This document shows, piece by piece, positions 1 to 7,863 of a DNA stretch of 39,512 nucleotides. The stretch is from Streptomyces sp. Ru72. GTDB lineage: Bacteria; Actinomycetota; Actinomycetes; Streptomycetales; Streptomycetaceae. Positions within the stretch are counted from its first letter, which is position 1, and every line of letters starts with the position of its first letter. Position numbers and translations under genes: made by a program. The stretch spans positions 1 to 39,512 of the forward strand of contig NZ_PQSR01000069.1 of assembly GCF_002920635.1 (NCBI RefSeq), written 5' to 3'. The notes beneath the pieces were generated by a model. The model was not told the DNA's origin and ran no database searches. It saw only the letters and a program-made list of their open reading frames with translations.

Positions 1-1
1 C

Positions 2-1315
2 GACAGCTCGGCCGACATGCCCCTGGAGCGCATCGCACCCGGTGCCCGCGTGGCGGTCCTCGGGATGGGCCTGACGTTCTACGACATCGTCGCGGCCCTG
101 ACCACCGGCCGCGGCGGTCAGTTCCGCGAGGGCCCGGACAAGGCTCTGCGGTATCTGCCCTCCGGCCTCGAACCCGTCCTGGTGGCGGGCTCACGGTCCG
201 GAGTGCCGCTGCCGGCTCGCGGCCTCAACCAGAAGGGCCCGCTGTGGCGCTACACGGCACGGCTGTTCACTCCGGAGCGGGTCGCCGCCCTGCGTGCTCC
301 CGGCAGGCCCCTCGACTTCCGTGCACGGATATGGCCCTGGCTGCACGCGGAGATGCAACTCGTCTACTACGCGACCGCGGTGCGCGCCCGGCTCGGGGAA
401 CGCGCCGAACAGGAGTTCCTGACACGTGCGGCCTCCCTCGTCGAGAGCGCGGCAGCCCACGCGGCGGACGACATCATCCGCGCCGCGGCCACGGAACTCG
501 GTGTCGACGGTCTGCCTCCCCTGGACGTGGACGGCCTGGCACGACCCTTCGCCGGCCGCAGCTTCGACAGCCCCGCCGCATTCAGCGCAGCCCTGGGACA
601 GGTGATCGACGAGGACCTCCAACACGCCGGGCTGGGCAATTTCCACGGCCCCCGCAAGGCAGCCCTGGACGTCCTGCGCGACGTGCGGGGAACCATAAGG
701 CGCGCGGTCGACTTCGACGGCCTGACCGCCGCATCGCACCGTGACGACTTCCTGGGCTGGTTCGCCCCGCTCAGCTCCTTCCTGGCCGCAGGCCCTCCAG
801 CGCAGCGGCTGCGGCAGACGCGCGCACTGCTCGAGGCGGGCGTCCTGCGGGTGGCGGGTCCGTCGGCCGAGTTCGCCGCGGACGAGGCAAGCGGGTACTT
901 CACCGTCCGATCCCCACAGGTCGCCGGCTCACTGCACCACTGCGAGGCACTCGTCGACGCCCGCATCCCCGCACCGGACCTCGACCGCGACACCGCGCCG
1001 CTCACCCGGCACCTGCGCGACACCGGTCTGTGGACGCCCTGGGCCAACGACCGGGGCGACGGCGGATCCGTCACCGGAGGCGTGGCGACGACAGCAAGTC
1101 CGTACCGGCCCGTGACCGCGACGGGAACGGCCGCGGAGGGAGTGTACGTACTCGGCATCCCCTCCGAAGGACAGCGCTGGTTCATGCAGGTCGGGTCCGC
1201 ACGGCCCGGTCCATGGACCGACTTCACCAGGGACGCCGACACCATCGCACAGGACGCGCTCGCAGCGCTCCCGCGGCCGGCAGCCCACCGGACGCTGGAA
1301 GGAACCCGAGCATGA
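2..1315 (+). CDS. FAD/NAD(P)-binding protein, C-terminal part (5' end outside window)
   Basis: The reading frame is open at the left edge, so only about 437 C-terminal residues are visible. The ATG at 17 is internal to the frame and need not be the start. Near the edge a Rossmann-type segment reads VAVLGMGLTFYDIVAAL, and further on a typical stretch reads YLPSGLEPVLVAGSRSGVP. Both are characteristic of the FAD-NAD(P)-binding family (the NAD_binding_9 type), whose members usually exceed 550 residues. Near the C-terminus GVYVLGIPSEGQRWF looks like a second nucleotide-binding or substrate-binding segment. The stop overlaps the next start by 4 bp (ATGA at 1312-1315), so the gene is translationally coupled to the ligase-cupin gene. 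Some family members are flavin N-monooxygenases acting on amino acids (CreE/FzmM type). That role is only a possibility here, because the main FAD motif lies outside the window. Confidence 0.8.
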   Translation, partial: DSSADMPLERIAPGARVAVLGMGLTFYDIVAALTTGRGGQFREGPDKALRYLPSGLEPVLVAGSRSGVPLPARGLNQKGPLWRYTARLFTPERVAALRAPGRPLDFRARIWPWLHAEMQLVYYATAVRARLGERAEQEFLTRAASLVESAAAHAADDIIRAAATELGVDGLPPLDVDGLARPFAGRSFDSPAAFSAALGQVIDEDLQHAGLGNFHGPRKAALDVLRDVRGTIRRAVDFDGLTAASHRDDFLGWFAPLSSFLAAGPPAQRLRQTRALLEAGVLRVAGPSAEFAADEASGYFTVRSPQVAGSLHHCEALVDARIPAPDLDRDTAPLTRHLRDTGLWTPWANDRGDGGSVTGGVATTASPYRPVTATGTAAEGVYVLGIPSEGQRWFMQVGSARPGPWTDFTRDADTIAQDALAALPRPAAHRTLEGTRA

Positions 1316-3471
1316 CGACGGCCCGAGACGACCGCGGCACGGCACACTCCACGCATCGCAGCACCCCCGCCCACGCCGCTTTCCGACGCGCCCGTGACCT
1401 GCTCCTGGAACTGCGCGCCGACCACGAAGCCGCCCACCGGGCCTTCTCCTGGCCCCGCCCGACCCACTTCAACTGGGCACTGGAGTGGTTCGACGTCATC
1501 GCCCAGGACAACCGGCGCACCGCGCTGGAACTGATCGGAGCAGACGGCCGGGACCAGCGGATCTCCTACCAGGACCTCGCCACCCGCTCCGACCAGCTCG
1601 CCAACTGGCTCACCCACACAGGCGTACGGCGCGGCGACCGAGTGCTCATCGTGCTCGGCACACAGATCGAGCTGTGGGAGACGCTCCTCGCCTGCCTGAA
1701 GACCGGAGCCGTGGCCATCCCCACCTACACGTCCCTGACCCGCAAGGAAGCCTCCGACCGGCTCAGGCGCGGCCGAGTCCGCCACGTGATCTGCCGCAGC
1801 GAACTCGCACCCCTCTTCGCATCATGCGGCCTGGACCCGCACACCCTGACGCGCATCGCGGTCGGTGCTCCCGTCGACGGCTGGCACCCCTACGACGACT
1901 CCTACCAGGTCTCCACCTCCTACCTGCCCACCGGCCCGACACCGGCGTCGGACACGGCCTTCGCCTACTTCACCTCCGGTACCACCTCCGCGCCCAAGCT
2001 CGTCGTCCACACCCACGCCTCGTACCCGGTGGGACACCTGTCCTCGATGTACTTCAACGGCCTGATCCCCGGCGACCGGCACGTGAACATCTCAGAGCCC
2101 GGCTGGGCCAAGCACTCCTGGTCCAGCTTCTTCGTCCCGTTCACCGCCGAGGCGACCCTCGTCGTCCCCTCCACCGAGCACATCGAGTCCGGGCAGCTGC
2201 CGCGGCTCCTGGAAGAACGAGGCATCACCAGCCTGTGCGCTCCTCCCGCCCAGTGGACCAGGCTCGCCGCGCACGCCTCGACCGCCCAACCGCGACTGCG
2301 CGAAGCCACCACCGCCGGCGAACCACTCGCCCAGCACGTCACCGAGGTCATCGAAGCCGAATGGGGCGTGACCATCCGCGAAGGCTACGGCCAGACGGAG
2401 ACGACCGCCCTCGTCGGCACCACGCCCGGACTGCCCCACAAGCCCGGCTGGCTGGGCAAGCCGTTGCCCGGCTGGAACCTGAGCGTCCGTGACGAGCAGC
2501 TGTACGTCGAACTCGCCGATCGGCCCGTGGGCATCATGGCCGGTTACGACGGAGACCCCGAGCGCACCGGGCAGGTCCTCACCCACGACCGGTACGCGAC
2601 CGGAGACTCCGCGGTTCTGGCGTCCGACGGGTACGTACGGCTGCTGGGACGCCGCGACGACGTCTTCAAGTCCGGGGGGCACCGCGTCTCCCCGTACGAA
2701 CTCGAAGCGATCCTGCGCACCCACCCCGCCGTTCGCGCGGCCGCCGTGGTACCGGTGCCCCACCCGGCACTGACGCTCGCCGCGCACGCCGTGGTCGAGC
2801 TCGAGCCCGGCACCGACGCCACGGAAGCAGAACTCCTCGGCCACGTCGACCTCCACGTCACGCGCGCACTGCGCGTACACAGCGCCTCCTTCACCGATGC
2901 GCTGCCCCGCACCACGTCGGGCAAGATCCGCCGCTCCGAGGTGAGCGCGCGACTGCGCGCCACCGGAGCCGACACGGCACACGGCCTAAGCCACAGCGAT
3001 CCGAAAGGCACCCCCATGACCGTGACCGGCCACACCCCCCAGCGCCGCGACGTCCTCGTCATCCGCGATCTCCTCCACGGCACGGACCTCGAGCGCCTGA
3101 CATGGCAGGCCTACGTCCAGCCCGGACGCCAGGCGGTCGACGTGCACTGGCTCTACACCGCCGAGGACACCGGCCCCGACGGTGCCGAGGCCTACCTCGC
3201 GCGCTTCGGCGCCGGCGCACACGGAGACCTCCACCGCCACCTCGGCTACGAACTGATCGTCGTCGTGGACGGGGAACTGCGCAACGACAACGGCGATGTC
3301 TATGGACCCGGCTGCCTCGTCCTCGAAAAGCCCGGCAGCATCCACCGGGTCAGCAGCCCCCGTGGCTGCACCCTGCTCGTGATCCGGGAGAAGCGCACCG
3401 AGGCCCTGCTGCCCGGCGAACTCCCGGACACCGGACTCGCCCTGGACGGCGCACCGGTCACCGCCTCCTGA
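1312..3471 (+). CDS. Acyl-CoA-synthetase-like adenylating enzyme fused to a cupin domain
   Basis: A single 719-residue frame. Residues 1-568 form an ANL-superfamily adenylating enzyme: phosphate-binding loop YFTSGTTSAPK near 219, a segment NISEPGWAKHSWSSFF typical of medium-chain acyl-CoA synthetases, GYGQTETT near 358, TGD near 430, RRDDVFKSGG after it, and the C-terminal catalytic lysine in TSGKIRR near 538. Residues 569-719 form a cupin resembling the ChrR type, with HRHLGYE (H641, H643, E647) and PGSIH (H678) as likely metal ligands. No stop separates the halves. However, an ATG at 3016 preceded by GAAAGG could restart translation and yield the cupin alone. By family, the ligase would activate a carboxylate with ATP. 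The substrate is unknown. The start is the ATG in the ATGA overlap with the FAD gene. A fusion of this kind is unfamiliar to me. The alternative is two genes merged by loss of a stop. Confidence 0.85.
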   Translation: MTTARDDRGTAHSTHRSTPAHAAFRRARDLLLELRADHEAAHRAFSWPRPTHFNWALEWFDVIAQDNRRTALELIGADGRDQRISYQDLATRSDQLANWLTHTGVRRGDRVLIVLGTQIELWETLLACLKTGAVAIPTYTSLTRKEASDRLRRGRVRHVICRSELAPLFASCGLDPHTLTRIAVGAPVDGWHPYDDSYQVSTSYLPTGPTPASDTAFAYFTSGTTSAPKLVVHTHASYPVGHLSSMYFNGLIPGDRHVNISEPGWAKHSWSSFFVPFTAEATLVVPSTEHIESGQLPRLLEERGITSLCAPPAQWTRLAAHASTAQPRLREATTAGEPLAQHVTEVIEAEWGVTIREGYGQTETTALVGTTPGLPHKPGWLGKPLPGWNLSVRDEQLYVELADRPVGIMAGYDGDPERTGQVLTHDRYATGDSAVLASDGYVRLLGRRDDVFKSGGHRVSPYELEAILRTHPAVRAAAVVPVPHPALTLAAHAVVELEPGTDATEAELLGHVDLHVTRALRVHSASFTDALPRTTSGKIRRSEVSARLRATGADTAHGLSHSDPKGTPMTVTGHTPQRRDVLVIRDLLHGTDLERLTWQAYVQPGRQAVDVHWLYTAEDTGPDGAEAYLARFGAGAHGDLHRHLGYELIVVVDGELRNDNGDVYGPGCLVLEKPGSIHRVSSPRGCTLLVIREKRTEALLPGELPDTGLALDGAPVTAS

Positions 3472-3524
3472 CCTGCCCCCTCACAGGCCCCCGCTTCCCC
3501 CCGAGTAGAAAGCTCTCCAAGACG

Positions 3525-4787
3525 ATGTCCCAACAGATCACGACGGCACCCGTCGTCCGCACGGCGGACCCCCTCCCCGTCGGCAGGTCGGGCAAGACAC
3601 ACTCCCCCCACTACAAGTGGGGCATCCTCGGAATCGGCATCCTCGCGCAGGCGGCCTTCAGCGCGGCCTTCCAGGGAATCCCCATGGCCAGCGCGGTCCT
3701 CCAGTCCGACTACCGCTACTCCACCGGGCAGCTCGGGCTCGTCCTCGCCGCGTTGACCTGCGGAGCCGCCGTCACCGAGATCATCTGGGGCGTGCTCACC
3801 GACCGGTTCGGCGAACGGGCCGCGCTCATCACCGGCCTGGCCGGTACCACGGTGTGCCTCGGGGCTGCCACCGTCTTCCTCGTGCCCACCGGGGGACACA
3901 CCCCGCCGTCCTGGCTTCTGGCCACCGTTCTGCTGCTCGCCGGCGCTCTCGGCGGCTGCGTCAACAGCGCCTCGGGCCGGGCGGTCCTCGGCTGGTTCCC
4001 ACCCGGCAACCACGGCTTCGCCATCAGCCTCCGCGTGGCGGCCGTCCCCCTCGGCGGCGCCATCGGCGCGCTCACCCTGCCCGCCCTCGCCATGAGCGTC
4101 GGCTTCCGGGGCGTCTTCGGCTTCCTGACCGCCTTCGCGCTCGTCGCCACCGTCGCCATCGTCTGCTGGCTGGACGAGCCGCCGCTGCCCACCGCGGGAC
4201 ACAGGAACACCAGTGTCAGCCCGCTGCGCCGCTGGAAGATCTGGCGGATCTCCCTCAGCGCCTTCCTGCTCGACTTCCCGCAGTTCACGGTGCTGTCGTT
4301 CGCCGCGATCTACCTGCACGCCGTGCACGGGATCGGCATCACCGCCATCTCCGGTCTGCTCTTCGCCGTCCAGGCCCTGGGAGCCGTCTCCCGGGTGTGG
4401 AGCGGCCGCTGGACGGACAGCCGGGGCGGCCGGCACCGCCGCAGTGTTGTCATCGTCTACAGCTGGATCATCGCCGCCTGCTTCGTCGGACTCGCGCTGT
4501 GCCAGTCAGGACCCGCCTGGATCGCGGCCGCGCTGATGGTGGTGGCCGGCCTGCTCTCCTGCGGCTGGCACGGCGTGCACTACGCCGAAATCGCGATCAT
4601 GGCGGGGAAGGAGCGCTCCGGGACCGCCCTGGGGCTGGAGAACACGATGGTGTTCACCGGCGCCTTCCTCACCCCCCTCGTCATCCCCGGAGTCCTCTCG
4701 GCCACGTCCTGGCCCGTGGTCATGCTGCTTGTCGGTGCCGTGCCCGCCGTGTTGTCCGCGGTGGTCATGCCCGGCGAAGGAAAGTAG
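3525..4787 (+). CDS. MFS transporter
   Basis: A 420-residue integral membrane protein with about 12 hydrophobic segments, starting near GILGIGILAQAAFSAAFQG and ending with GAVPAVLSAVVMPG. The MFS motif A analogue between TM2 and TM3 reads GVLTDRFGERAALI, and a second basic loop, GRWTDSRGGRHRRS, follows the central linker. It starts 53 bp after the ligase-cupin stop on the same strand, so it probably belongs to that operon and exports or imports its substrate or product. The ATG at 3525 gives a short polar N-terminal tail before TM1. The ribosome site is weak (GAAAG about 13 bases upstream). The substrate cannot be read from sequence. Confidence 0.88.
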   Translation: MSQQITTAPVVRTADPLPVGRSGKTHSPHYKWGILGIGILAQAAFSAAFQGIPMASAVLQSDYRYSTGQLGLVLAALTCGAAVTEIIWGVLTDRFGERAALITGLAGTTVCLGAATVFLVPTGGHTPPSWLLATVLLLAGALGGCVNSASGRAVLGWFPPGNHGFAISLRVAAVPLGGAIGALTLPALAMSVGFRGVFGFLTAFALVATVAIVCWLDEPPLPTAGHRNTSVSPLRRWKIWRISLSAFLLDFPQFTVLSFAAIYLHAVHGIGITAISGLLFAVQALGAVSRVWSGRWTDSRGGRHRRSVVIVYSWIIAACFVGLALCQSGPAWIAAALMVVAGLLSCGWHGVHYAEIAIMAGKERSGTALGLENTMVFTGAFLTPLVIPGVLSATSWPVVMLLVGAVPAVLSAVVMPGEGK

Positions 4788-4831
4788 CCCCGACCGTCGG
4801 CTCCACGGTCACCCCCTGGTGACGCACCACT

Positions 4832-4868
4832 GGCCGGCCCCGCTGGACACCTCCCAGCGGGGCCGGCC
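4832..4868 (+). terminator. Strong hairpin ending the left operon
   Basis: A perfect 15-bp stem (4832-4846 with 4854-4868) encloses a 7-base loop, 45 bp after the MFS stop. No T-run follows, which is common for Streptomyces terminators. It separates the left operon from the rsm22 promoter. Confidence 0.75.
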
Positions 4869-4930
4869 GCCCACGGGGCGGCAGAGCTACAGAGATTCCT
4901 GCTCTCCGAAGTGAGCACCGCTCACCGCCC

Positions 4931-4936
4931 TAGAAT
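4931..4936 (+). promoter_or_regulatory. -10 element (TAGAAT) for rsm22, likely leaderless
   Basis: TAGAAT lies 6 bases before the GTG start at 4943, so transcription should begin at or next to the start codon. No good -35 box or ribosome binding site is visible. Confidence 0.55.
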
Positions 4937-4942
4937 CGGCAC

Positions 4943-5953
4943 GTGAACGCCCCCGACTCCCCAGCCGACGCCCTCCGTGCCGCCCTCTCCCGGCTGCTCG
5001 ACGGGCTTCCGTCCCGGCAGGCCGCGCAGGCCGTGGACCGGCTGATCGCGAACTACCGGGGGCGGACCCCGACCGACGCACCCGTGCTGCGGGACCGCTC
5101 CGACGTCGTCGCCTACGCCGCCTACCGCATGCCCGCGACCTTCGAGGCGGTGTCCGCGGCGCTCGGCGCCTTCGCGGACGCCGCCCCCGGCTGGGTGCCC
5201 GCGAGCCACGTGGACGTCGGCGGCGGGACCGGCGCCGCGACCTGGGCCGTGAGCGCCACCTGGGGCGGGGAGCGTCCGGTCACCGTGCTCGACTGGGCCG
5301 AGCCCGCGCTGGCGCTCGGCCGGGAGATCGCCGCCGCCCATCCGGCGCTCAAGGCCGCCGAGTGGCGACGCTCTCGGATCGGATCGGCGCTCAGCATAGA
5401 GAGCACTGATCTCGTCACGGTCTCGTACGTCCTCGGCGAGCTGACCGAAGCCGACCGGGCCGCCGTCGTCGACGCCGCGGCCACCGCCGCCCGGGCCGTC
5501 GTGATCGTCGAACCCGGCACCCCCGACGGCTACGCCCGCGTGATCGAGGCGCGCGACCGCCTGATCCGCGCCGGCTTCCACATCGCCGCCCCCTGCCCGC
5601 ACAGCGCCGCCTGCCCCATCGCCCCCGGCGAGGACTGGTGCCACTTCTCGGCCCGGGTCAGCCGTTCCTCGCTGCACCGCCAGGTCAAGGGCGGCTCGCT
5701 TGCGTACGAGGACGAGAAGTTCAGCTATGTGGCCGCGACCCGTTTCCCGGTGCGCCCCGCCGCCTCCCGAGTGGTCCGGCGTCCCCAGATCCGCAAGGGC
5801 CAGGTGCTCCTCGACCTGTGCGGCCCGGACGAGTCCCTGCACCGCGACACGGTCACCAAGCGCCACGGGCCGCTCTACAGAGCCGCCCGCGACGCGGATT
5901 GGGGCGACGCCTGGCCCGCGTCCCGCGACGATAAGCATGGACAGACCGGATGA
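4943..5953 (+). CDS. Rsm22-family small ribosomal subunit maturation protein
   Basis: A 336-residue protein with a class I methyltransferase fold: motif I HVDVGGGTGAAT at 89-100, VTVLDWAEPAL around 113-123, and VTVSYVLGELT around 158-168. Four cysteines, C218, C224, C233 (PCPHSAACPI...DWCHF) and C293 (LDLCGPDE), are spaced like the [4Fe-4S] ligands described for METTL17, the mitochondrial Rsm22 homologue. By family knowledge these proteins bind the small ribosomal subunit during assembly, and methyl transfer has not been firmly shown. The GTG start is chosen because the -10 box TAGAAT is 6 bases upstream and no in-frame start with a ribosome site precedes it. The next gene on the same strand is a primase-polymerase domain protein, 140 bp away. 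Confidence 0.88.
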   Translation: MNAPDSPADALRAALSRLLDGLPSRQAAQAVDRLIANYRGRTPTDAPVLRDRSDVVAYAAYRMPATFEAVSAALGAFADAAPGWVPASHVDVGGGTGAATWAVSATWGGERPVTVLDWAEPALALGREIAAAHPALKAAEWRRSRIGSALSIESTDLVTVSYVLGELTEADRAAVVDAAATAARAVVIVEPGTPDGYARVIEARDRLIRAGFHIAAPCPHSAACPIAPGEDWCHFSARVSRSSLHRQVKGGSLAYEDEKFSYVAATRFPVRPAASRVVRRPQIRKGQVLLDLCGPDESLHRDTVTKRHGPLYRAARDADWGDAWPASRDDKHGQTG

Positions 5954-6093
5954 AATGCCCCGATGTCCCCTGATGGTGCACCGCAGTTGGCATCAGCCTG
6001 CCCGTCCCGGTAGGCAACTTCGGTCACCCCGCGCGCAGGACGGTGGGACCATAGGGCATGCTGTCAAGACACAGCAGCGAGGCGAGGGGATAG

Positions 6094-6825
6094 ATGAGCG
6101 CAGACTTCGGCCGCCGCACGAGCGTGCAGGGCAGGATCTCCCAGTGGCTGCGCGGACGACGTCCCGCCCGTCTCAAGGAGGACGCCGGCGACGGCGGCCG
6201 TGAGACGATGCTGCTGGCTGCCGCCGCCGCGGGGCTGCCGCTCGCGCCTGCCGCCCACCCTGTCGGATACCGCTGTTCCTGCGACCGCGTCGGGTGTCCC
6301 ACGCCCGCCCGGCACCCCGTCTCCTTCGCCTGGCAGACGCAGTCCACCACGGACCGCGCGCAGATCGAGCGATGGGCCCGGCACCAGCCGCAGGCCAACT
6401 TCATCACCGCCACCGGCATGGTGCACGACGTGCTCGACGTCCCGCGCGAGGCCGGCGAGGAGGCCCTGGACCGGCTGCTCGCCTCAGGTGTCGAGGTGGG
6501 TCCGGTCGCCACCACCGGGGACGGCCGCATGCTGTTCTTCACCCTGACCCGCGGCACGCCCGAGGACGAGGACGAGTGGTGGCCGTGCGAACTGGACTGC
6601 CACCCCGAGACGATGGACGAGCACCCCGGGCTGCGGTGGCACTGCCGGGGGTCGTACGTGCTGGTGCCTCCGGCGCAGTTGCCGGGGGAGCTGTCGGTGG
6701 AGTGGGTGCGGGGGCCGGAGCACGTGCTGCCGGATCCGCTGAGCCTGCTCGAGGTGCTCACCGACGCGTGCGCGCGGTACGCGGGCGAGGAGAGCGAGTT
6801 GGCGGGCTGGCCGCACCGGGGCTGA
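6094..6825 (+). CDS. Stand-alone primase-polymerase (AEP) domain protein
   Basis: A 243-residue protein matching the N-terminal domain of bifunctional DNA primase/polymerases. It has a cysteine-rich motif CSCDRVGCPTPARHP (C61, C63, C68), the region NFITATGMVHDVLDVP with the DxxD pair D112/D115 in the place of the AEP metal-binding acidic motif, and a C-terminal acidic segment with a conserved WHCRGSYVLVPP. No helicase domain follows, unlike plasmid and phage primases, so this is the short chromosomal form common in Streptomyces. Catalytic activity is uncertain because the usual D-x-D/E spacing is altered. The ATG is preceded by GAGGGGAT at a good distance. A DNA repair or lesion-bypass role is inference only. 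Confidence 0.78.
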   Translation: MSADFGRRTSVQGRISQWLRGRRPARLKEDAGDGGRETMLLAAAAAGLPLAPAAHPVGYRCSCDRVGCPTPARHPVSFAWQTQSTTDRAQIERWARHQPQANFITATGMVHDVLDVPREAGEEALDRLLASGVEVGPVATTGDGRMLFFTLTRGTPEDEDEWWPCELDCHPETMDEHPGLRWHCRGSYVLVPPAQLPGELSVEWVRGPEHVLPDPLSLLEVLTDACARYAGEESELAGWPHRG

Positions 6826-6832
6826 GCCCCGG
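6816..6832. terminator. Short hairpin over the primase-polymerase stop codon
   Basis: A 7-bp perfect stem (6816-6822 with 6826-6832) has the TGA stop of the primase-polymerase gene as its loop. It lies in the 36-bp gap shared with the convergent lipoprotein gene, so it may end transcription in both directions. Confidence 0.4.
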
Positions 6833-6861
6833 CGACGACCCCCGTCGCTGCGCCACTCGCC

Positions 6862-7863
6862 TTACTCCCCTTCTGCCCCCGTGAGCCCCTCCACCCGGCT
6901 CACGAACTTCACCGGGCCCTTCCTCGGATCCAGCACCGCCTGGTTCGACACGTACTCCAGGATCAGGGACTGCTTGACCTCCCCGGTCAGCAGGGCCTTG
7001 ATGTTCGGGTCGCTGACGTTGATGTTCACGCCCTGCGCTGCCGTCTGCCTCTCGTAGTGGTGTGTGGCGAAGAACACCAGCGCGCCGCCGTCCGTGGTGC
7101 GCAGCCCCACCGGGGCGTAGTCGCCGTTCGTCAGGGACTCGTCGATGTACTGCCGGGCGAGCCCGGGCTTGCTCGCGTTCTTCAGCCGGGTGGCGCGCCA
7201 CTGCGAGGTGTGCGGGCCGGGGGCGAACATGTCCCCGCCGTTCTGCAGATAGGTCGCGTAGGCGGTGCTGAGCTTCCGGGGCTGGACGGCGAGTGCCGGG
7301 TCGTCCGCGGTGACGGGTTCGGCCCAGCCGTCCTTGTCCGTCTTGAACGCCGGTACGTCACCGGGCGCGAGGATCGTCAGATACGACACCGCCCACACCT
7401 TGCTCGCATCGGAGCGGGTGAAGACGAGCAGCCAATGGGCGTCCGCGCTGCCCTTGTTGGCGCGGGTGTCGGCGACGAACCAGCGCGGCCAGCCGGCCTT
7501 CCGCGGGATCGTGAACTTGGCGTCGGTCAGCTTCAGCGGCACATGGCCGGGGTTTCCGCCCGGGTTGATCTTGTGGCCGGCCTCCAGTTTGCCGCCGTCG
7601 ATGGCGCCGAGCGCACCGGTGACCCGGGCCGCGTCCAGAGACCGGTCGTACGTCTTGTCCGCCTTGTTGTAGGCGGCGAGGAAGTCCTTCAGCGCGCGGG
7701 CCGCCTCGGCGCGTGTCGCCGTCGGTACGACCTCCCGCTCGCCGTGCACCACGACACAGCCGCTCGCCGTCACGGACAGAACCGTCACCGCCGCCGTTGC
7801 CAGGGCGAACCGGCCTGGACTACGCAGCGTTCGAGGGCTGAGATCCCCGCGCTCCCTGCTCAT
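6862..7863 (-). CDS. Putative lipoprotein of unknown function, fourth gene of the efe operon
   Basis: A 333-residue protein with a basic N-terminus, a hydrophobic stretch and a lipobox ending in C36 (VTASGC), so it should be lipid-anchored outside the membrane. The mature part has no catalytic motif that I recognise. It looks like a secreted, possibly duplicated alpha/beta domain with HWLLVFTRSD and GGALVFFATHHYE segments. Its start lies inside efeU, overlapping it by 44 bp, so it is co-transcribed and probably translationally coupled with the iron-uptake genes. That context suggests an accessory role in iron capture or envelope function. The function is unknown. A later start would shorten the overlap but destroy the signal peptide. 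Confidence 0.8.
   Translation of the reverse strand: MSRERGDLSPRTLRSPGRFALATAAVTVLSVTASGCVVVHGEREVVPTATRAEAARALKDFLAAYNKADKTYDRSLDAARVTGALGAIDGGKLEAGHKINPGGNPGHVPLKLTDAKFTIPRKAGWPRWFVADTRANKGSADAHWLLVFTRSDASKVWAVSYLTILAPGDVPAFKTDKDGWAEPVTADDPALAVQPRKLSTAYATYLQNGGDMFAPGPHTSQWRATRLKNASKPGLARQYIDESLTNGDYAPVGLRTTDGGALVFFATHHYERQTAAQGVNINVSDPNIKALLTGEVKQSLILEYVSNQAVLDPRKGPVKFVSRVEGLTGAEGE

Noticed and set aside
1030..1311. Upstream extension of the ligase-cupin frame
   Set aside because: It overlaps the coding sequence of the FAD protein and encodes arginine-rich sequence. The ATG at 1312 in the ATGA overlap is the natural start.
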